Of a DNA stretch of 62,143 nt, positions 21,308 to 31,506 are shown piece after piece. A program made the translations under genes and the position numbers. Below the pieces are notes generated by a model. It worked only from the letters and a program-made list of their open reading frames with translations, had not been told where the DNA came from and made no database searches. Within the stretch, counting starts at the first letter, position 1, and each line of letters starts with the position of its first letter. This stretch comes from Lysobacter sp. ISL-50. Its GTDB lineage: Bacteria > Pseudomonadota > Gammaproteobacteria > Xanthomonadales > Xanthomonadaceae. The DNA is taken from the NCBI RefSeq assembly GCF_018612875.1, contig NZ_JAGGRI010000031.1, positions 1-62,143 of the forward strand, written 5' to 3'.

Positions 21308-24300
21308 CGCGGCGCTCCCGGCCATTCCACCTCGACCCGGTGCAGGTTGCCGTCGTCGATCAGCGCGAAGCTGAGCCCGTCCTGCGCGACCTCGTCCAGA
21401 CTCAGGCGACCGCCGCCCTGCCCGCCTTCGGTCGGCGATTGCCGCACGCGGATCTGATAGCGCGTATCGCCGAAACGATAGTGCAACTGGTACTCCGGCC
21501 AATCGGCCGGAATGCACGGCGCGATGCGCATGCGGTCGCCCTCGCGATGCAGGCCCAGCAGGGATTCGGTAAGCAGTCGGTACATCCAGCCGGCCGAACC
21601 GGTGTACCAGGTCCAGCCGCCGCGGCCCACGTGCGGCGCCACGCCGTAGACATCCGCGGCCAGCACGTAGGGCTCGACCTTGTAACGCGCGGCCGATTCC
21701 GCGTCGCTGCTGTGATGGATCGGATTGATCATCCGCGCCAGTTCCCAGGCGCGCGCGCCGTCGCCCAACTCGGCGAAGGCCATCGCCGCCCACACCGCCG
21801 CGTGGGTGTACTGGCCGCCGTTCTCGCGCACGCCGGGGACATAGCCGCGGATGTAACCGGGATCTTTCTCGGTGCGGTCGAACGGCGGATCGAGCAATTG
21901 GATCAGGCCCGCGTCGCGCCGCACCAGATGGCGGTCGAGCGAGTCCATCGCCTGCCGCGCGCGCGCCGGATCGGCCACGCCCGACAGCACCGACCAGCTT
22001 TGCGAGATCGAATCGATCCGGCATTCGTCGCTTTCGTGCGAACCCAGCGGCGTGCCGTCGTCGAACCACGCGCGCCGGTACCACTCGCCGTCCCAGGCCT
22101 GGGCTTGCAGGTTCTCGCGCAGCTGTTGCGCCGATTGCGCGCAATAGTCGGCGAAGGCCTCGTCGCCGCGCGCCCGCGCGATCGGGCCGAAGCGGTTCAA
22201 GGCATCGAACAGGAAGAAGCCCAGCCAAACGCTTTCGCCGCGGCCGGCCTCGCCGACCCGGTTCATGCCGTCGTTCCAGTCGCCGCTGCCGATCAAGGGC
22301 AGCCCGCGCTCGCCCAGCAACTGCGCGCCGCGCTGCAACGCCAGCACGCAGTGATCGTAGAACGGTTGCCGGCGATCGCTGCTCCACAGGCGATCGTAAT
22401 AGGATTCCTCATCGGCATTGAGCGGGCGGCCTTCGACGAAGCTGACCGGTTCGTCGAGCACGCTCACATCGCCGGTGACCTGCAGATAACGGCACGCCGC
22501 CACCGGAAGCCACAGGAAATCGTCCGAACAGCGCGTGCGCACGCCGCGATTCAAGGGCGGATGCCACCAGTGCATCGCATCGCCCTGCGGGAACTGATGC
22601 GCCGCGCTCAGCAGCAGATGCTCGCGGCTCAGCGCCGGCATCGCATGCACCGTGGCCATGGTGTCCTGCAATTGATCGCGGAAGCCGAACGCGCCGCCGG
22701 ATTGGTAGTAACCGCTGCGCGCCACGTAGCGGCAGGCCAGCGCCTGATACGGCAGCCAACCGTTGACCAATGCGTCGACACCGGGCTCCGGCGTCTCGAC
22801 GCGGATCGCGCTCAAGGTGCGGGTCCAGTGCATGCGCACCGCGTCGAGCGCATCGTGCGCGGTCGCCAGGCCCTTGCTGCGTTGCGCCAGTTGCGCCGCG
22901 CCGCCGGCATCGTCGGCGGCGCCGAGGCGGAACACGATTTCCATGCTCTCCTGCGACGCCAGCGCCACCGGCACCTGGATCGCCGCGCACGGGTCCATGC
23001 CGACGCCCAGGCGCCCGGACAAACGCTGATTGAGCAACGCCGCCGGATGGCCCAGATCGCCGTTGCGGCCGATGAATTCGCCGCGGTCGGCGGTGAAGCT
23101 GCAACCGTCGGCATCGGTATCGAAGAACGCCACGCGGCCTTCGAACTCGGTGTTGTACGGATTGCGCGCGGTCAGGGCGCCGCTGGCCGGATCGACTTCG
23201 CTGACCACGTGCATCTGCGAACGGCTGCGGATGTCGCCCAGCACCCATTCGACATACCCCACCGCCGACAAGCGCCGCGCGCGGCCGGAGCGATTGCGCA
23301 GGCGCAGCACCGAATACTTCACCGCATCTTCAAGACCGACATAGACCCACAGCTCGCTGGCGATGCCGTCTTCGACATGCTCGTAGACGCTGTAACCGAA
23401 GCCGTGGCGGGTGCGGTAGGCGCCGCGTCCGCGGCACGGCAGCGGCATCGGCGACCATACCCGGCCGCTGTCTTCGTCGCGCAGATAGAACGCTTCGCCG
23501 CCGGTGTCGGCGACCGGATCGTTATGCCACGGCGTCAGCCGGTACTCGTGCGCGTTCTCGAACCAGGTGTAGCCCGGCGCGCTTTCGCTGACCACCGTGC
23601 CCAGGCGCGCGTTGGCCATCACGTTCGACCACGGCGCCGGCGTCGGCGCGCCCTCTCTCAGCACGATCACGTACTCGCGCGCGTCGGCGGCGAAGGCGCC
23701 GGTGCCGTTGTCGAAATTCACCGCCTCGGCCACGGCCTCGAACGGCCAGGTGTCGTCGTCGCCGGGTTGCGGCGGCGGCAGGCCGAGCAACGGCGACGCC
23801 TCGATCGATACCGGCGCAGAAACGGCCGCCGGTTCGGCCAGCAACGGCGCGCCGTCGGGCCACAGCAAGGCCTGCGCGCGTTCGGGCGGCGTGTGCCGGC
23901 TCACCTGCGCGGCCAGGGTGCCGCGTCGATCGCTGATGATCACCCGCGCCACCGACTGCAACAAAATGCGGTCTTCCTGCGACATCTGCTGGATCGGCCG
24001 CACGAAGATGCCGCCGGGGCGATCGAGCACGCTGCCTTCCGGCCCGGCCGACACCAACCCCAGAATCTGCTCCTGCAACTGCTGGCGATAGCCGCTTTGC
24101 TCTTCGTTCCAGATCACCAGATCGACGTTGAGCCCTTTCAGGCGCCAGTAGGCGTGCGCCTGCACCATCTGCCGCACCAGCTCGATGTTGGCGGACTCGG
24201 CGATCTGCAGCAGCACGATCGGGAAATCGCCCGAGATCGAATGCCCCCACAGCCCCGACTGGCCGCGCCGGTTCTGCAACAGCACCGCCTGCTCGGCGCG

Positions 24301-27300
24301 CAGGTACGGATGCGCGTACACCATCGAGCCGGCCAGGCGTTCGTACAATTGCGCATCGGCCTGCGAGGCGTTGATCTGGCGGCGCACGACCTGGCTGTGG
24401 GTCCAGGCCAGATCGAATACGCGATCGGCCAGGCGCCGGTCGCGATAGCGGTCGATCAGCGTGGCGCAGCCGGCGCGATCGCCGCCGACGCCGGTGACCA
24501 TGTCGATGATCGCGGTCTGGTCCGGCGCCAGCACGATCCGGGTGCGGATCGCGACGATCGGATCGAGCACCGACCCGGCCGAATCCGACAGCTTGTCGTC
24601 GCCGGTCATCGCCCGCGGCGTGCGCGGCGTATTGCCGCGGCCGAGGAAGCGGGCGCGATCGGTCTCGTAGGAAATCTGGCTGATGTCGGCATCGTGCACG
24701 GCCACCAGATGGAACATCCACGGCGGAATCTCATCGCTTGAGCGCGGACGGCGCGTGCACAGCAGCGCCTGCTTGTCGCGTTCGATCCGGGTCTGCACGA
24801 ACAGATTGCTGAAGGCCGGATGCAGTTCGTCGGACAAGGCCGAGGCCAGCACCACTTCGGCGTAGGTGGTGATCTCGATGGTGCGCGTGCGGCGCGAGCG
24901 ATTGCTCACGCGCAGGCGTCGCAGCTCGATGTCGTCCTCGGCCGAGATCGCGATCTCCAGATGCGTCTCGTAGCGGTGCTTGCGCCCGCGGAACTCGGCC
25001 TTGGCGTCGGAGAAGATCGCCTCGTAATGCTCCATCGGCACGCAGGTCGGTTGATGCGTGGCCGACCAGAACTCGCCGCTGTCGACATCGCGCAGATAAC
25101 AGAACGCGCCCCAATGATCGCGGGTGGCGTCTTCGCGCCAACGCGTCACGGCCATGTCGCCCAATCGGCTGTAGCCGCCGCCGGCGCTGCTCAACAGGCC
25201 GTGATAGCGGCCGTTGGACAACAGTTGCACCGCCGGTCGCGCGGTGGCCGGATTGCGGAACACCCGCAACTGCGTTTCGGTGGCCGGCGGCGGCGCGCGG
25301 CCGCCGCTGGCTTCGGCCTCGTGCGGATGGAACACGCCGGTGCGCGGAATGCGTTCTTGCAGCAGCAACAAGGTCGCCTGGAATTCAGCGTCGGCGACGA
25401 AGCGCTTCTGCATCGGCTGATCGCGCAGCAGGTAATCCAGCGACAGCAGGCCCATGCCCTGGTGATGGGCCATGAACGAGCGCACCACCGCGTGGGTCTG
25501 GCCGCGCGGCACTCGCGCCGGGGTGTAGTCGATCGCCTCGTACAGGCCGAATTCGCCGGCGAAACCCAGTTCGGTCAGGCGTTGCAGGTTCTGGCACGCG
25601 GCTTCGGGCATCACCATCAGCGCCATCGTGCTGGCGTAGGGCGCGATCACCAGATCCTGGCCGAGCCCGCGCTTGAGCCCCAGCCCCGGCACGCCGAACG
25701 CGCGGTACTGGTAGTTCATGCGCGTGTCGACGGTGTTGTAGCCGGATTCGGAAATGCCCCAGGGCACGTCGCGTTGCCGGCCGTAATGAATCTGCGCCAG
25801 CACCGCGTGCTGCGAGGTCTGATCCAGCAAGGTGTCGGGATAGCTCGGCATCACCAACTGCGGCATCAGGTACTCGAACATCGAGCCGCTCCACGACAGC
25901 AAGGTCGCGCCGCTGTCGATCTCGGTCAGCAGCCGGCCCAGCGAGAACCAGGTCTCCTGCGGCAACTGGCCCTGGGCGATGGCGACGAAGCTGCACAGGC
26001 GCGCTTCGGAAGCCAGCAGATCGTAGAAGCCGGCGTCCAGACGGCGTTCTTCCACGTTGTAGCCGATCGAAAGCAGATGGCGGGCGCGGTCGTAGAGGAA
26101 CTCGTATTCCATCAACGACAGCTGGCCGGCGATATGCGCCAAGCGTTCCAGCTCGTGAACGCGCCGGCGCGCGCGGTCGCGAAGGCCCTCGTCGTCGTCG
26201 GGGCGCTTGGCCAGATCGCGCAGGCTGGGCATGGTTGCGGAAGCGCGCGACTGCGCCGGCAGGAATTCCTCGAACTCCTGCAGCGCGCCGCGACAGGTTT
26301 CGCTCAGAGCGCGCGGCCAGCGCGGCGCGGCATCCGCGTCGGCGCCGTCCGCGACCGGCCAGGCCGATTCGATCGCTTGCGCCAACCGCGACAGTTCCGC
26401 CAGACAGCGCTCGATCTCGCGCGGCGCTTGCGGCGGTGCCGACAAGATCGCGTCGATCTGCTCGCGGAACGCCGCCACCGCCTGGCTCTGCGCGACGGTC
26501 TTCACCGGCGCGCGCGCGTCGCGCAGATTCTCCTCGAGCACGCCGCAGGTATCGGCCAGCCCCTGGAACAGCGTCGGCGTGATCAGCGGCTCGTCGGCCA
26601 GCGCCAGCAGGCCCTGGCGCAAGGTCAACAGATGCGCGGCCAGATTGCCGCTGTCCACCGAGGAGATGTAGCGCGGCGGCAACGGCAGCAAGGTCGCGGT
26701 GTCGTACCAATTGTAGAAATGGCCGCGATGGCGCGGCAAGCTCTCCAGGGTGGCCAGGGCCAGACGGGTGCGTTCGATCAGCGCGCCGGCCTGCACATAG
26801 CCCAGGTCGTAAGCGCTCAGATTGGCGAGCAGCGACAGGCCGATATTGGTCGGCGAGGTGCGCCGCGCCACCACCGGCGTCGGGTGTTCCTGGAAATTAT
26901 CCGGCGGCAGCCAGTGATCCTCCTCGCGGATATGCACCTCGAAGAACGCCCAGGTGCGCCGCGCCAACCGGCCGAGGAAACGCAATTGCGTGTGCGACAG
27001 ACCCGCGCGCCGCTGCTTGGGCGGCCGTCCCAGCCACGCCATCAGGCCCGGCGCGATCAACCACGACGCCAACAAGGGCGCGGCGATCCACAGCGAAGCC
27101 GGCTGCACGCGCGCCAGCATCACCGCCACCGCGACGGCGAACACCGGCGCGAACCACATGTCGCGCAGCTCCGCGCCGACGCGATCGCCGAGACTGCGCT
27201 CGACCTCGCTGGACGGATTCCATTGCAGCAGGCGGCGATGGCTGACCGTCATCCGCCACAAGGTGCGGGCGATCGCGCCGAGACTGAAGAAGGCTTCGAA

Positions 27301-30027
27301 CGGCAGGCATGCCAAGGTCACCCAGGCGCGCTGCAACTCGCGCGCCAGCGAACTTCCGACCTGTACCAGATGAGTTTCCAGCGCCATGTCCACCGGCCGC
27401 CGGGTCAGTTCCCAGCCGGCCAGCACCAGCATCGGCGCAAGCCATAGCGCCAGCAGCCACAAGGTCCAGGCCAGCGGCTGCGGCAGGGTCGCCCAGCCCC
27501 ACACCAGCAGCGCCAGCGCCGCCGGCGCCACCAGACTGCGGCGCAGATTGTCCAGCAGCTTGCCGCGCGACAGCCACGACAGCGGATTGCGCTCGAAGCC
27601 GCCGTGCATGCGCGGCACCCACGGCAGCAGCCACGGCAACAACTGCCAGTCGCCGCGGATCCAGCGATAGCGGCGCTTGACGTCGGCGGCGTAGCGCGAG
27701 GGATAGTCCTCGAACAGGCGCACGTCGCTGATCAAGCCGGCGCGCGCGTAACAACCTTCCAGCAAGTCGTGACTGAGCACGCGGTTGTCGGGCAGGCGGT
27801 CGGCCAGCGCGTGCTCGAACGCGTCCACGTCGTAGATGCCCTTGCCGACGAAGGAGCCTTCCGCGAACAGGTCCTGGTAAACGTCGGACACGGTGCGGGT
27901 GTAGGGATCGATGCCGGCCTCGCTGCCGAACATGCGCGCGTAGCGCGAGCCGCGCCGCTCGCTCATGCCGCTGCCGACGCTGGGCTGCAGGATGCCGTAG
28001 CCGCGGGTGACGCGCTTGCGGCGTTCGTCGAAGCGCGCCTGGTTCAGCGGATGCGCCAGGGTAGCGATGAACTCGCGCGCGGCATCGCGCGGCAAGCGCG
28101 TGTCGGTGTCCAGGGTGATGACGTAGCGCACGTTGGCCAGCGCGTCGGTGTTGCCGGTGACCTGCGAGAACGCCTCGTGCGAGCCGCCGCGCAACAACCG
28201 ATTGAGCGCGGCCAGCTTGCCGCGCTTGCGTTCCAGGCCCATCCATTTGCGTTCCTGCGCGTTCCAAACGCGCGGGCGATGGAACAGGAAGAACAGATCG
28301 CCGCGCTCGCCGGCATAGCGGCCGTTGAGGCGTTCGATCTGCCGCGCCGCATGCGCCACCCGCGCGTCGTCGCCGGGCAGCGTCTGCTGATCGGCGTCGA
28401 GAAAATCCGTCAGCAAGGCGAAATGCAGGTAGGGGTCGCGATTGGCCAGGAAACGCACCTCCAGGCCCTCGACCAACCGGTCGATCGCGTCGACATCGCC
28501 GAGCATGGTCGGCACCACCACCAGGCTGCGCGCGTTCGAAGGCAATCCCTTGGAATAATCCAGGCGCGGCAGCGGCTTGGGCGCGATCAGCACGGTCGCC
28601 AGCCAGTTGACCAGATGGATGCCCAGCTCGCTGAACGCCAGGAACGCCAGCGCCGCGAGCGACACCTGCGCGGCCGCGCTCAAGGATTCGCCGCGCACCT
28701 GCCACAGCAGGCCGCAGGCGCAGCCGGTCGCCACCATCGCGATCGGCAGCAGATACGCCAGCAACGGCACCCGCCGCCGGCTCAGGCCCACCGGCGTGCG
28801 CGCGCGGCCGGAGTCGGCCAGCGCGCTCTTGATGCGCTCGGCGCCGTCGTCGATCAGGTAATAGCCCACGTGCGCCTTGCTGCCGCGCGCCTCGCCGGCT
28901 TCGCGCGCCAGATTCAGCACGACGCGGGCAACGTCCACCTCATCGGCGCCGCTACGGCGCGCGAGCTTCTCCACCACGTGCCGGTACATGTCGCGGGTGT
29001 TGAAATCCATCAGCGCGTAAACGCCGAGCGGATCTTCGCGCAGGGTCTGATCGACCAGGCTCATGGTCTCGACGAATTCGCGCCAATCCATATTCGCCAG
29101 GAAACGCAGGCTGCCGATGCTGTTGCTGATCGACACCTGATCGGAGGCCTGCTGCTGGCTTTCGGCGCGCACCAGTTCTTCCACGCTGCGGCCGCTGTCG
29201 GTCAGCCACTGGTCGATCCAGCTGATCGGCATCGCCAGCGCGGCGCTACGGCCTTGCAATCCGCGCACCAGCTCGGCGACGAACGCGCCGGTCATCGGCG
29301 GATTCGAACGCGCCATGTCGGCCACGATCAACACCACGTCCTTTGGGTTCTGGTCGGCGGTTTCGTTGAGCGCGTGAGACCATTCCGCGGCGCGGCGATG
29401 ATCCAGGCCGTCGCGCATCACCCGCACCGCCATGCGCCGCAGATTCTCGATCAGCGCCAGACGCAGCATGATCGGGATCGCCCACAGTTCGCCCAGTTTC
29501 AGCGGCGTCACCGATTGATACGCGGCGGCGAAGCGGGTCATGGTTTCGGCGTCGATGCGGCCGTCGCCGTGCGCGATCGCTTCCATCGCCAGATCGTAGA
29601 CGCGCGGCAGGCCGGCCGAGGCGCCTTCGCTCAGGGTCGGCAGTTCGCGGCTGTAGCCCTTGGGCAGATGGCGGCGCGCGGTGCGGATCTGCTCTTCGAT
29701 CAGATAATAGTTATCGAGCAACCACTCGCCCGCCGGCGTGATGCGCACCTCGTCCTGCACCATCTGGGTGAGCAAGGTGCTGGCGTCGTCGAGAACGCCT
29801 TCGTTGTCCTTGAGCCGCGCCAGCAGCAGGTTCGAGCCCGCCGCGGCCTGCACGCGATGCGCCTGCGCCAGCGACTTGCCGTGCAGTTCCATCTGCTCGG
29901 CGCTGAGCAGCCGCGATCGCAGCGGCTCCTCGGCCAGCCACGGCCTGCCCTTCGCCCTTCGGCCCCATCGCCACAAGCGACGGTGCAGCCGCAACCATTG
30001 ACTCAGCATTCTCCAGACATGCGCCAT
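21304..30027 (-). CDS. Cyclic beta-1,2-glucan synthase (GT84-GH94)
   Basis: A 2907-aa inner-membrane enzyme similar in length and layout to rhizobial NdvB/ChvB (about 2830-2870 aa). It builds and cyclises beta-1,2-glucan from UDP-glucose. An N-terminal helical region is followed by membrane segments ('LLAYLLPIAMVATGCACGLL'), a GT84 glycosyltransferase domain with 'TLDTDTRLPRDAAREF', more membrane segments, a glycoamylase-like region with 'HHQGMGLLSLDYLL', and a C-terminal GH94 phosphorylase part that controls chain length ('WNDGMNRVGEAGRG', 'GGWTWYTGSAGWMYRL'). A second Met at residue 7 is an alternative start. The products usually serve periplasmic osmoadaptation and host interaction. Confidence 0.92.
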   Translation of the reverse strand: MAHVWRMLSQWLRLHRRLWRWGRRAKGRPWLAEEPLRSRLLSAEQMELHGKSLAQAHRVQAAAGSNLLLARLKDNEGVLDDASTLLTQMVQDEVRITPAGEWLLDNYYLIEEQIRTARRHLPKGYSRELPTLSEGASAGLPRVYDLAMEAIAHGDGRIDAETMTRFAAAYQSVTPLKLGELWAIPIMLRLALIENLRRMAVRVMRDGLDHRRAAEWSHALNETADQNPKDVVLIVADMARSNPPMTGAFVAELVRGLQGRSAALAMPISWIDQWLTDSGRSVEELVRAESQQQASDQVSISNSIGSLRFLANMDWREFVETMSLVDQTLREDPLGVYALMDFNTRDMYRHVVEKLARRSGADEVDVARVVLNLAREAGEARGSKAHVGYYLIDDGAERIKSALADSGRARTPVGLSRRRVPLLAYLLPIAMVATGCACGLLWQVRGESLSAAAQVSLAALAFLAFSELGIHLVNWLATVLIAPKPLPRLDYSKGLPSNARSLVVVPTMLGDVDAIDRLVEGLEVRFLANRDPYLHFALLTDFLDADQQTLPGDDARVAHAARQIERLNGRYAGERGDLFFLFHRPRVWNAQERKWMGLERKRGKLAALNRLLRGGSHEAFSQVTGNTDALANVRYVITLDTDTRLPRDAAREFIATLAHPLNQARFDERRKRVTRGYGILQPSVGSGMSERRGSRYARMFGSEAGIDPYTRTVSDVYQDLFAEGSFVGKGIYDVDAFEHALADRLPDNRVLSHDLLEGCYARAGLISDVRLFEDYPSRYAADVKRRYRWIRGDWQLLPWLLPWVPRMHGGFERNPLSWLSRGKLLDNLRRSLVAPAALALLVWGWATLPQPLAWTLWLLALWLAPMLVLAGWELTRRPVDMALETHLVQVGSSLARELQRAWVTLACLPFEAFFSLGAIARTLWRMTVSHRRLLQWNPSSEVERSLGDRVGAELRDMWFAPVFAVAVAVMLARVQPASLWIAAPLLASWLIAPGLMAWLGRPPKQRRAGLSHTQLRFLGRLARRTWAFFEVHIREEDHWLPPDNFQEHPTPVVARRTSPTNIGLSLLANLSAYDLGYVQAGALIERTRLALATLESLPRHRGHFYNWYDTATLLPLPPRYISSVDSGNLAAHLLTLRQGLLALADEPLITPTLFQGLADTCGVLEENLRDARAPVKTVAQSQAVAAFREQIDAILSAPPQAPREIERCLAELSRLAQAIESAWPVADGADADAAPRWPRALSETCRGALQEFEEFLPAQSRASATMPSLRDLAKRPDDDEGLRDRARRRVHELERLAHIAGQLSLMEYEFLYDRARHLLSIGYNVEERRLDAGFYDLLASEARLCSFVAIAQGQLPQETWFSLGRLLTEIDSGATLLSWSGSMFEYLMPQLVMPSYPDTLLDQTSQHAVLAQIHYGRQRDVPWGISESGYNTVDTRMNYQYRAFGVPGLGLKRGLGQDLVIAPYASTMALMVMPEAACQNLQRLTELGFAGEFGLYEAIDYTPARVPRGQTHAVVRSFMAHHQGMGLLSLDYLLRDQPMQKRFVADAEFQATLLLLQERIPRTGVFHPHEAEASGGRAPPPATETQLRVFRNPATARPAVQLLSNGRYHGLLSSAGGGYSRLGDMAVTRWREDATRDHWGAFCYLRDVDSGEFWSATHQPTCVPMEHYEAIFSDAKAEFRGRKHRYETHLEIAISAEDDIELRRLRVSNRSRRTRTIEITTYAEVVLASALSDELHPAFSNLFVQTRIERDKQALLCTRRPRSSDEIPPWMFHLVAVHDADISQISYETDRARFLGRGNTPRTPRAMTGDDKLSDSAGSVLDPIVAIRTRIVLAPDQTAIIDMVTGVGGDRAGCATLIDRYRDRRLADRVFDLAWTHSQVVRRQINASQADAQLYERLAGSMVYAHPYLRAEQAVLLQNRRGQSGLWGHSISGDFPIVLLQIAESANIELVRQMVQAHAYWRLKGLNVDLVIWNEEQSGYRQQLQEQILGLVSAGPEGSVLDRPGGIFVRPIQQMSQEDRILLQSVARVIISDRRGTLAAQVSRHTPPERAQALLWPDGAPLLAEPAAVSAPVSIEASPLLGLPPPQPGDDDTWPFEAVAEAVNFDNGTGAFAADAREYVIVLREGAPTPAPWSNVMANARLGTVVSESAPGYTWFENAHEYRLTPWHNDPVADTGGEAFYLRDEDSGRVWSPMPLPCRGRGAYRTRHGFGYSVYEHVEDGIASELWVYVGLEDAVKYSVLRLRNRSGRARRLSAVGYVEWVLGDIRSRSQMHVVSEVDPASGALTARNPYNTEFEGRVAFFDTDADGCSFTADRGEFIGRNGDLGHPAALLNQRLSGRLGVGMDPCAAIQVPVALASQESMEIVFRLGAADDAGGAAQLAQRSKGLATAHDALDAVRMHWTRTLSAIRVETPEPGVDALVNGWLPYQALACRYVARSGYYQSGGAFGFRDQLQDTMATVHAMPALSREHLLLSAAHQFPQGDAMHWWHPPLNRGVRTRCSDDFLWLPVAACRYLQVTGDVSVLDEPVSFVEGRPLNADEESYYDRLWSSDRRQPFYDHCVLALQRGAQLLGERGLPLIGSGDWNDGMNRVGEAGRGESVWLGFFLFDALNRFGPIARARGDEAFADYCAQSAQQLRENLQAQAWDGEWYRRAWFDDGTPLGSHESDECRIDSISQSWSVLSGVADPARARQAMDSLDRHLVRRDAGLIQLLDPPFDRTEKDPGYIRGYVPGVRENGGQYTHAAVWAAMAFAELGDGARAWELARMINPIHHSSDAESAARYKVEPYVLAADVYGVAPHVGRGGWTWYTGSAGWMYRLLTESLLGLHREGDRMRIAPCIPADWPEYQLHYRFGDTRYQIRVRQSPTEGGQGGGRLSLDEVAQDGLSFALIDDGNLHRVEVEWPGAPR

Positions 30028-30186
30028 ACGCTTTCCAAGAGATCGGCCGTCAGGACGGGCCCGACTTGAACCATTCGACGGATGGATGAGCCCTGGCCTG
30101 CGGACTCGAGATATTTTTGAACCCAGCCTCGCTATCGCCGGGTGAAGGGCGCGTCGGACGCGCTCCGGCGATGGGAGGAGCCCGCG

Positions 30187-30669
30187 CTAGTTGGCGGGCA
30201 GATTGACCCGGTCGATGCCGTGAATCACCGCATTGCTCGAATAGATATTGGGCAGGACCACTTTGCCGACGCCGAAGCTGACCTGTTTGTCGAGCGACCG
30301 GATCGCGACGTTGCGACCGTTTACTGTCTTCAGCGCGTCCCAGCGCTCGAACTCGACCACGGTCTTACGTTTCGGAATCAGGTGACCGTTGAGAAGATCG
30401 TTCAAACGCGCCTTGTTTTCGGGTAGAAACAAGTTTTCCAGCGTGCTCTCGGGCAGTTCGCCGAACGCCGCGTCGGTGGGAATGAACGCGGTGAACGGGC
30501 CGTTTCCGTCAAGGAATTCGGTCATGCCGGCGCGTTCCACCGCTTCGCAGAAAATCGCGAACGAGCCTTCGTCCGCGGCGACTTCGAGCAGCTTCTTCGG
30601 CGCCGTCTCCGCCATCGCGAGAGGGGAAGAAGCGGCGCTCGCGCCGGCCGCGGTGGTGGTGCTGGTCAT
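30187..30669 (-). CDS. Fasciclin (FAS1) domain protein
   Basis: A 160-aa protein with one FAS1 domain (about 30-158). Both conserved blocks are present: H1 'FTAFIPTDAAFGELP' and H2 'NAVIHGIDRVNLP'. Bacterial FAS1 proteins are usually secreted and adhesive, but here the N-terminus (MTSTTTAAGASAASSPLAMA) is polar and has no clear signal peptide. I chose the ATG at 30669; an in-frame upstream ATG at 30735 adds 22 residues with no hydrophobic stretch either. It appears to be a single-gene unit. Confidence 0.82.
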   Translation of the reverse strand: MTSTTTAAGASAASSPLAMAETAPKKLLEVAADEGSFAIFCEAVERAGMTEFLDGNGPFTAFIPTDAAFGELPESTLENLFLPENKARLNDLLNGHLIPKRKTVVEFERWDALKTVNGRNVAIRSLDKQVSFGVGKVVLPNIYSSNAVIHGIDRVNLPAN

Positions 30670-30897
30670 TTGGGTTCGCCTTAAGTACGGCCCACGCAGC
30701 GCGGGCCGATCAACGGTCTGGGCCGTATCTCCCATGGAGACTGGGAGTTCCAGGCTGCTACGGCCGGGCGATGAAGATCGCCGCGGCCGATTTGCGCCGC
30801 GACATTGCGTCGTGGTGTCCGTCTACAGTGCGCCGCGTGGTGTTAGCTAACCGTGATCTGGCGCGATCGACCGCGCTCGCGAGGCGACGATTGCCGA

Positions 30898-31506
30898 TCA
30901 GGCCGCCGCGGACCGCCGCGACGGATCGAACAATCGCAAGCCGATGGCGTGCGCGGCTTGCAGATGCGAGGCCGCGTCATTTTGCGAATCGAGCAGCAGT
31001 TCCGAAGTCTCCACGCTGGCGCCGCAGTAATCGAAGATACCGTGATCGATCTGGGTCTTCATCGCGTCCAGGTAGCCGCGCCGGGTGTAGGTGCGCAGGT
31101 CGGCGCCACCGACACCGACCAGATGCACATGCCGGCCGCGCAGCCGTTTCACCAATGCCGTGTCGGCATCGGAGTCGTAAGCCCACCCATTTGTGAAGAC
31201 GCGGTCGATCCAGCCTTTGAGCAAGCCCGGCATCGACCACCAGAACACCGGATACACCAGCACCAGCGCATCGGCGCGATCGATCCGCGCCTGCTCGGCG
31301 AGGACATCGGCCGGCGGCGGCGCAAGGCGGCGATGCACGGCGACATCGGCGAGACCGAAGCGCGGATCGAACCCTTCCGCGGCGAGGTCGGCGATTTCGA
31401 AGCTGTGCGCCGGGTCGCCGTGCGCGATGCCCTCGCCGATCCGCGCGGCGACGGCGTGGCTGAGCGATTGCGGGTCGGGATGGGCGAGTACGATCAGCGC
31501 GTGCAT
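30898..31506 (-). CDS. NAD(P)H:quinone oxidoreductase, flavodoxin-like fold
   Basis: A 202-aa FMN/FAD enzyme of the NQO1/MdaB/KefF family. The nucleotide-binding start 'LIVLAHPDPQSLSHAVA' and the conserved block 'LVYPVFWWSMPGLLKGWIDR' are both clear. It likely reduces quinones or other electrophiles by two electrons in the cytoplasm. The ATG at 31506 gives the family N-terminus. A LysR gene lies 524 bp away in divergent orientation, which suggests control by that regulator in response to electrophiles, but this is inference. Confidence 0.85.
   Translation of the reverse strand: MHALIVLAHPDPQSLSHAVAARIGEGIAHGDPAHSFEIADLAAEGFDPRFGLADVAVHRRLAPPPADVLAEQARIDRADALVLVYPVFWWSMPGLLKGWIDRVFTNGWAYDSDADTALVKRLRGRHVHLVGVGGADLRTYTRRGYLDAMKTQIDHGIFDYCGASVETSELLLDSQNDAASHLQAAHAIGLRLFDPSRRSAAA

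Noticed and set aside
21340-30069. Very long + strand ORFs (up to 1133 codons) across 21-30 kb
   Set aside because: They are antisense to the cyclic glucan synthase, rich in Arg/Gln/His in the way of high-GC shadow frames, and have no family motifs.
30842-30851. Palindrome gttagctaac as an operator
   Set aside because: Short, single, and about 170 bp from the nearest start codon on the matching side; not enough to call a site.
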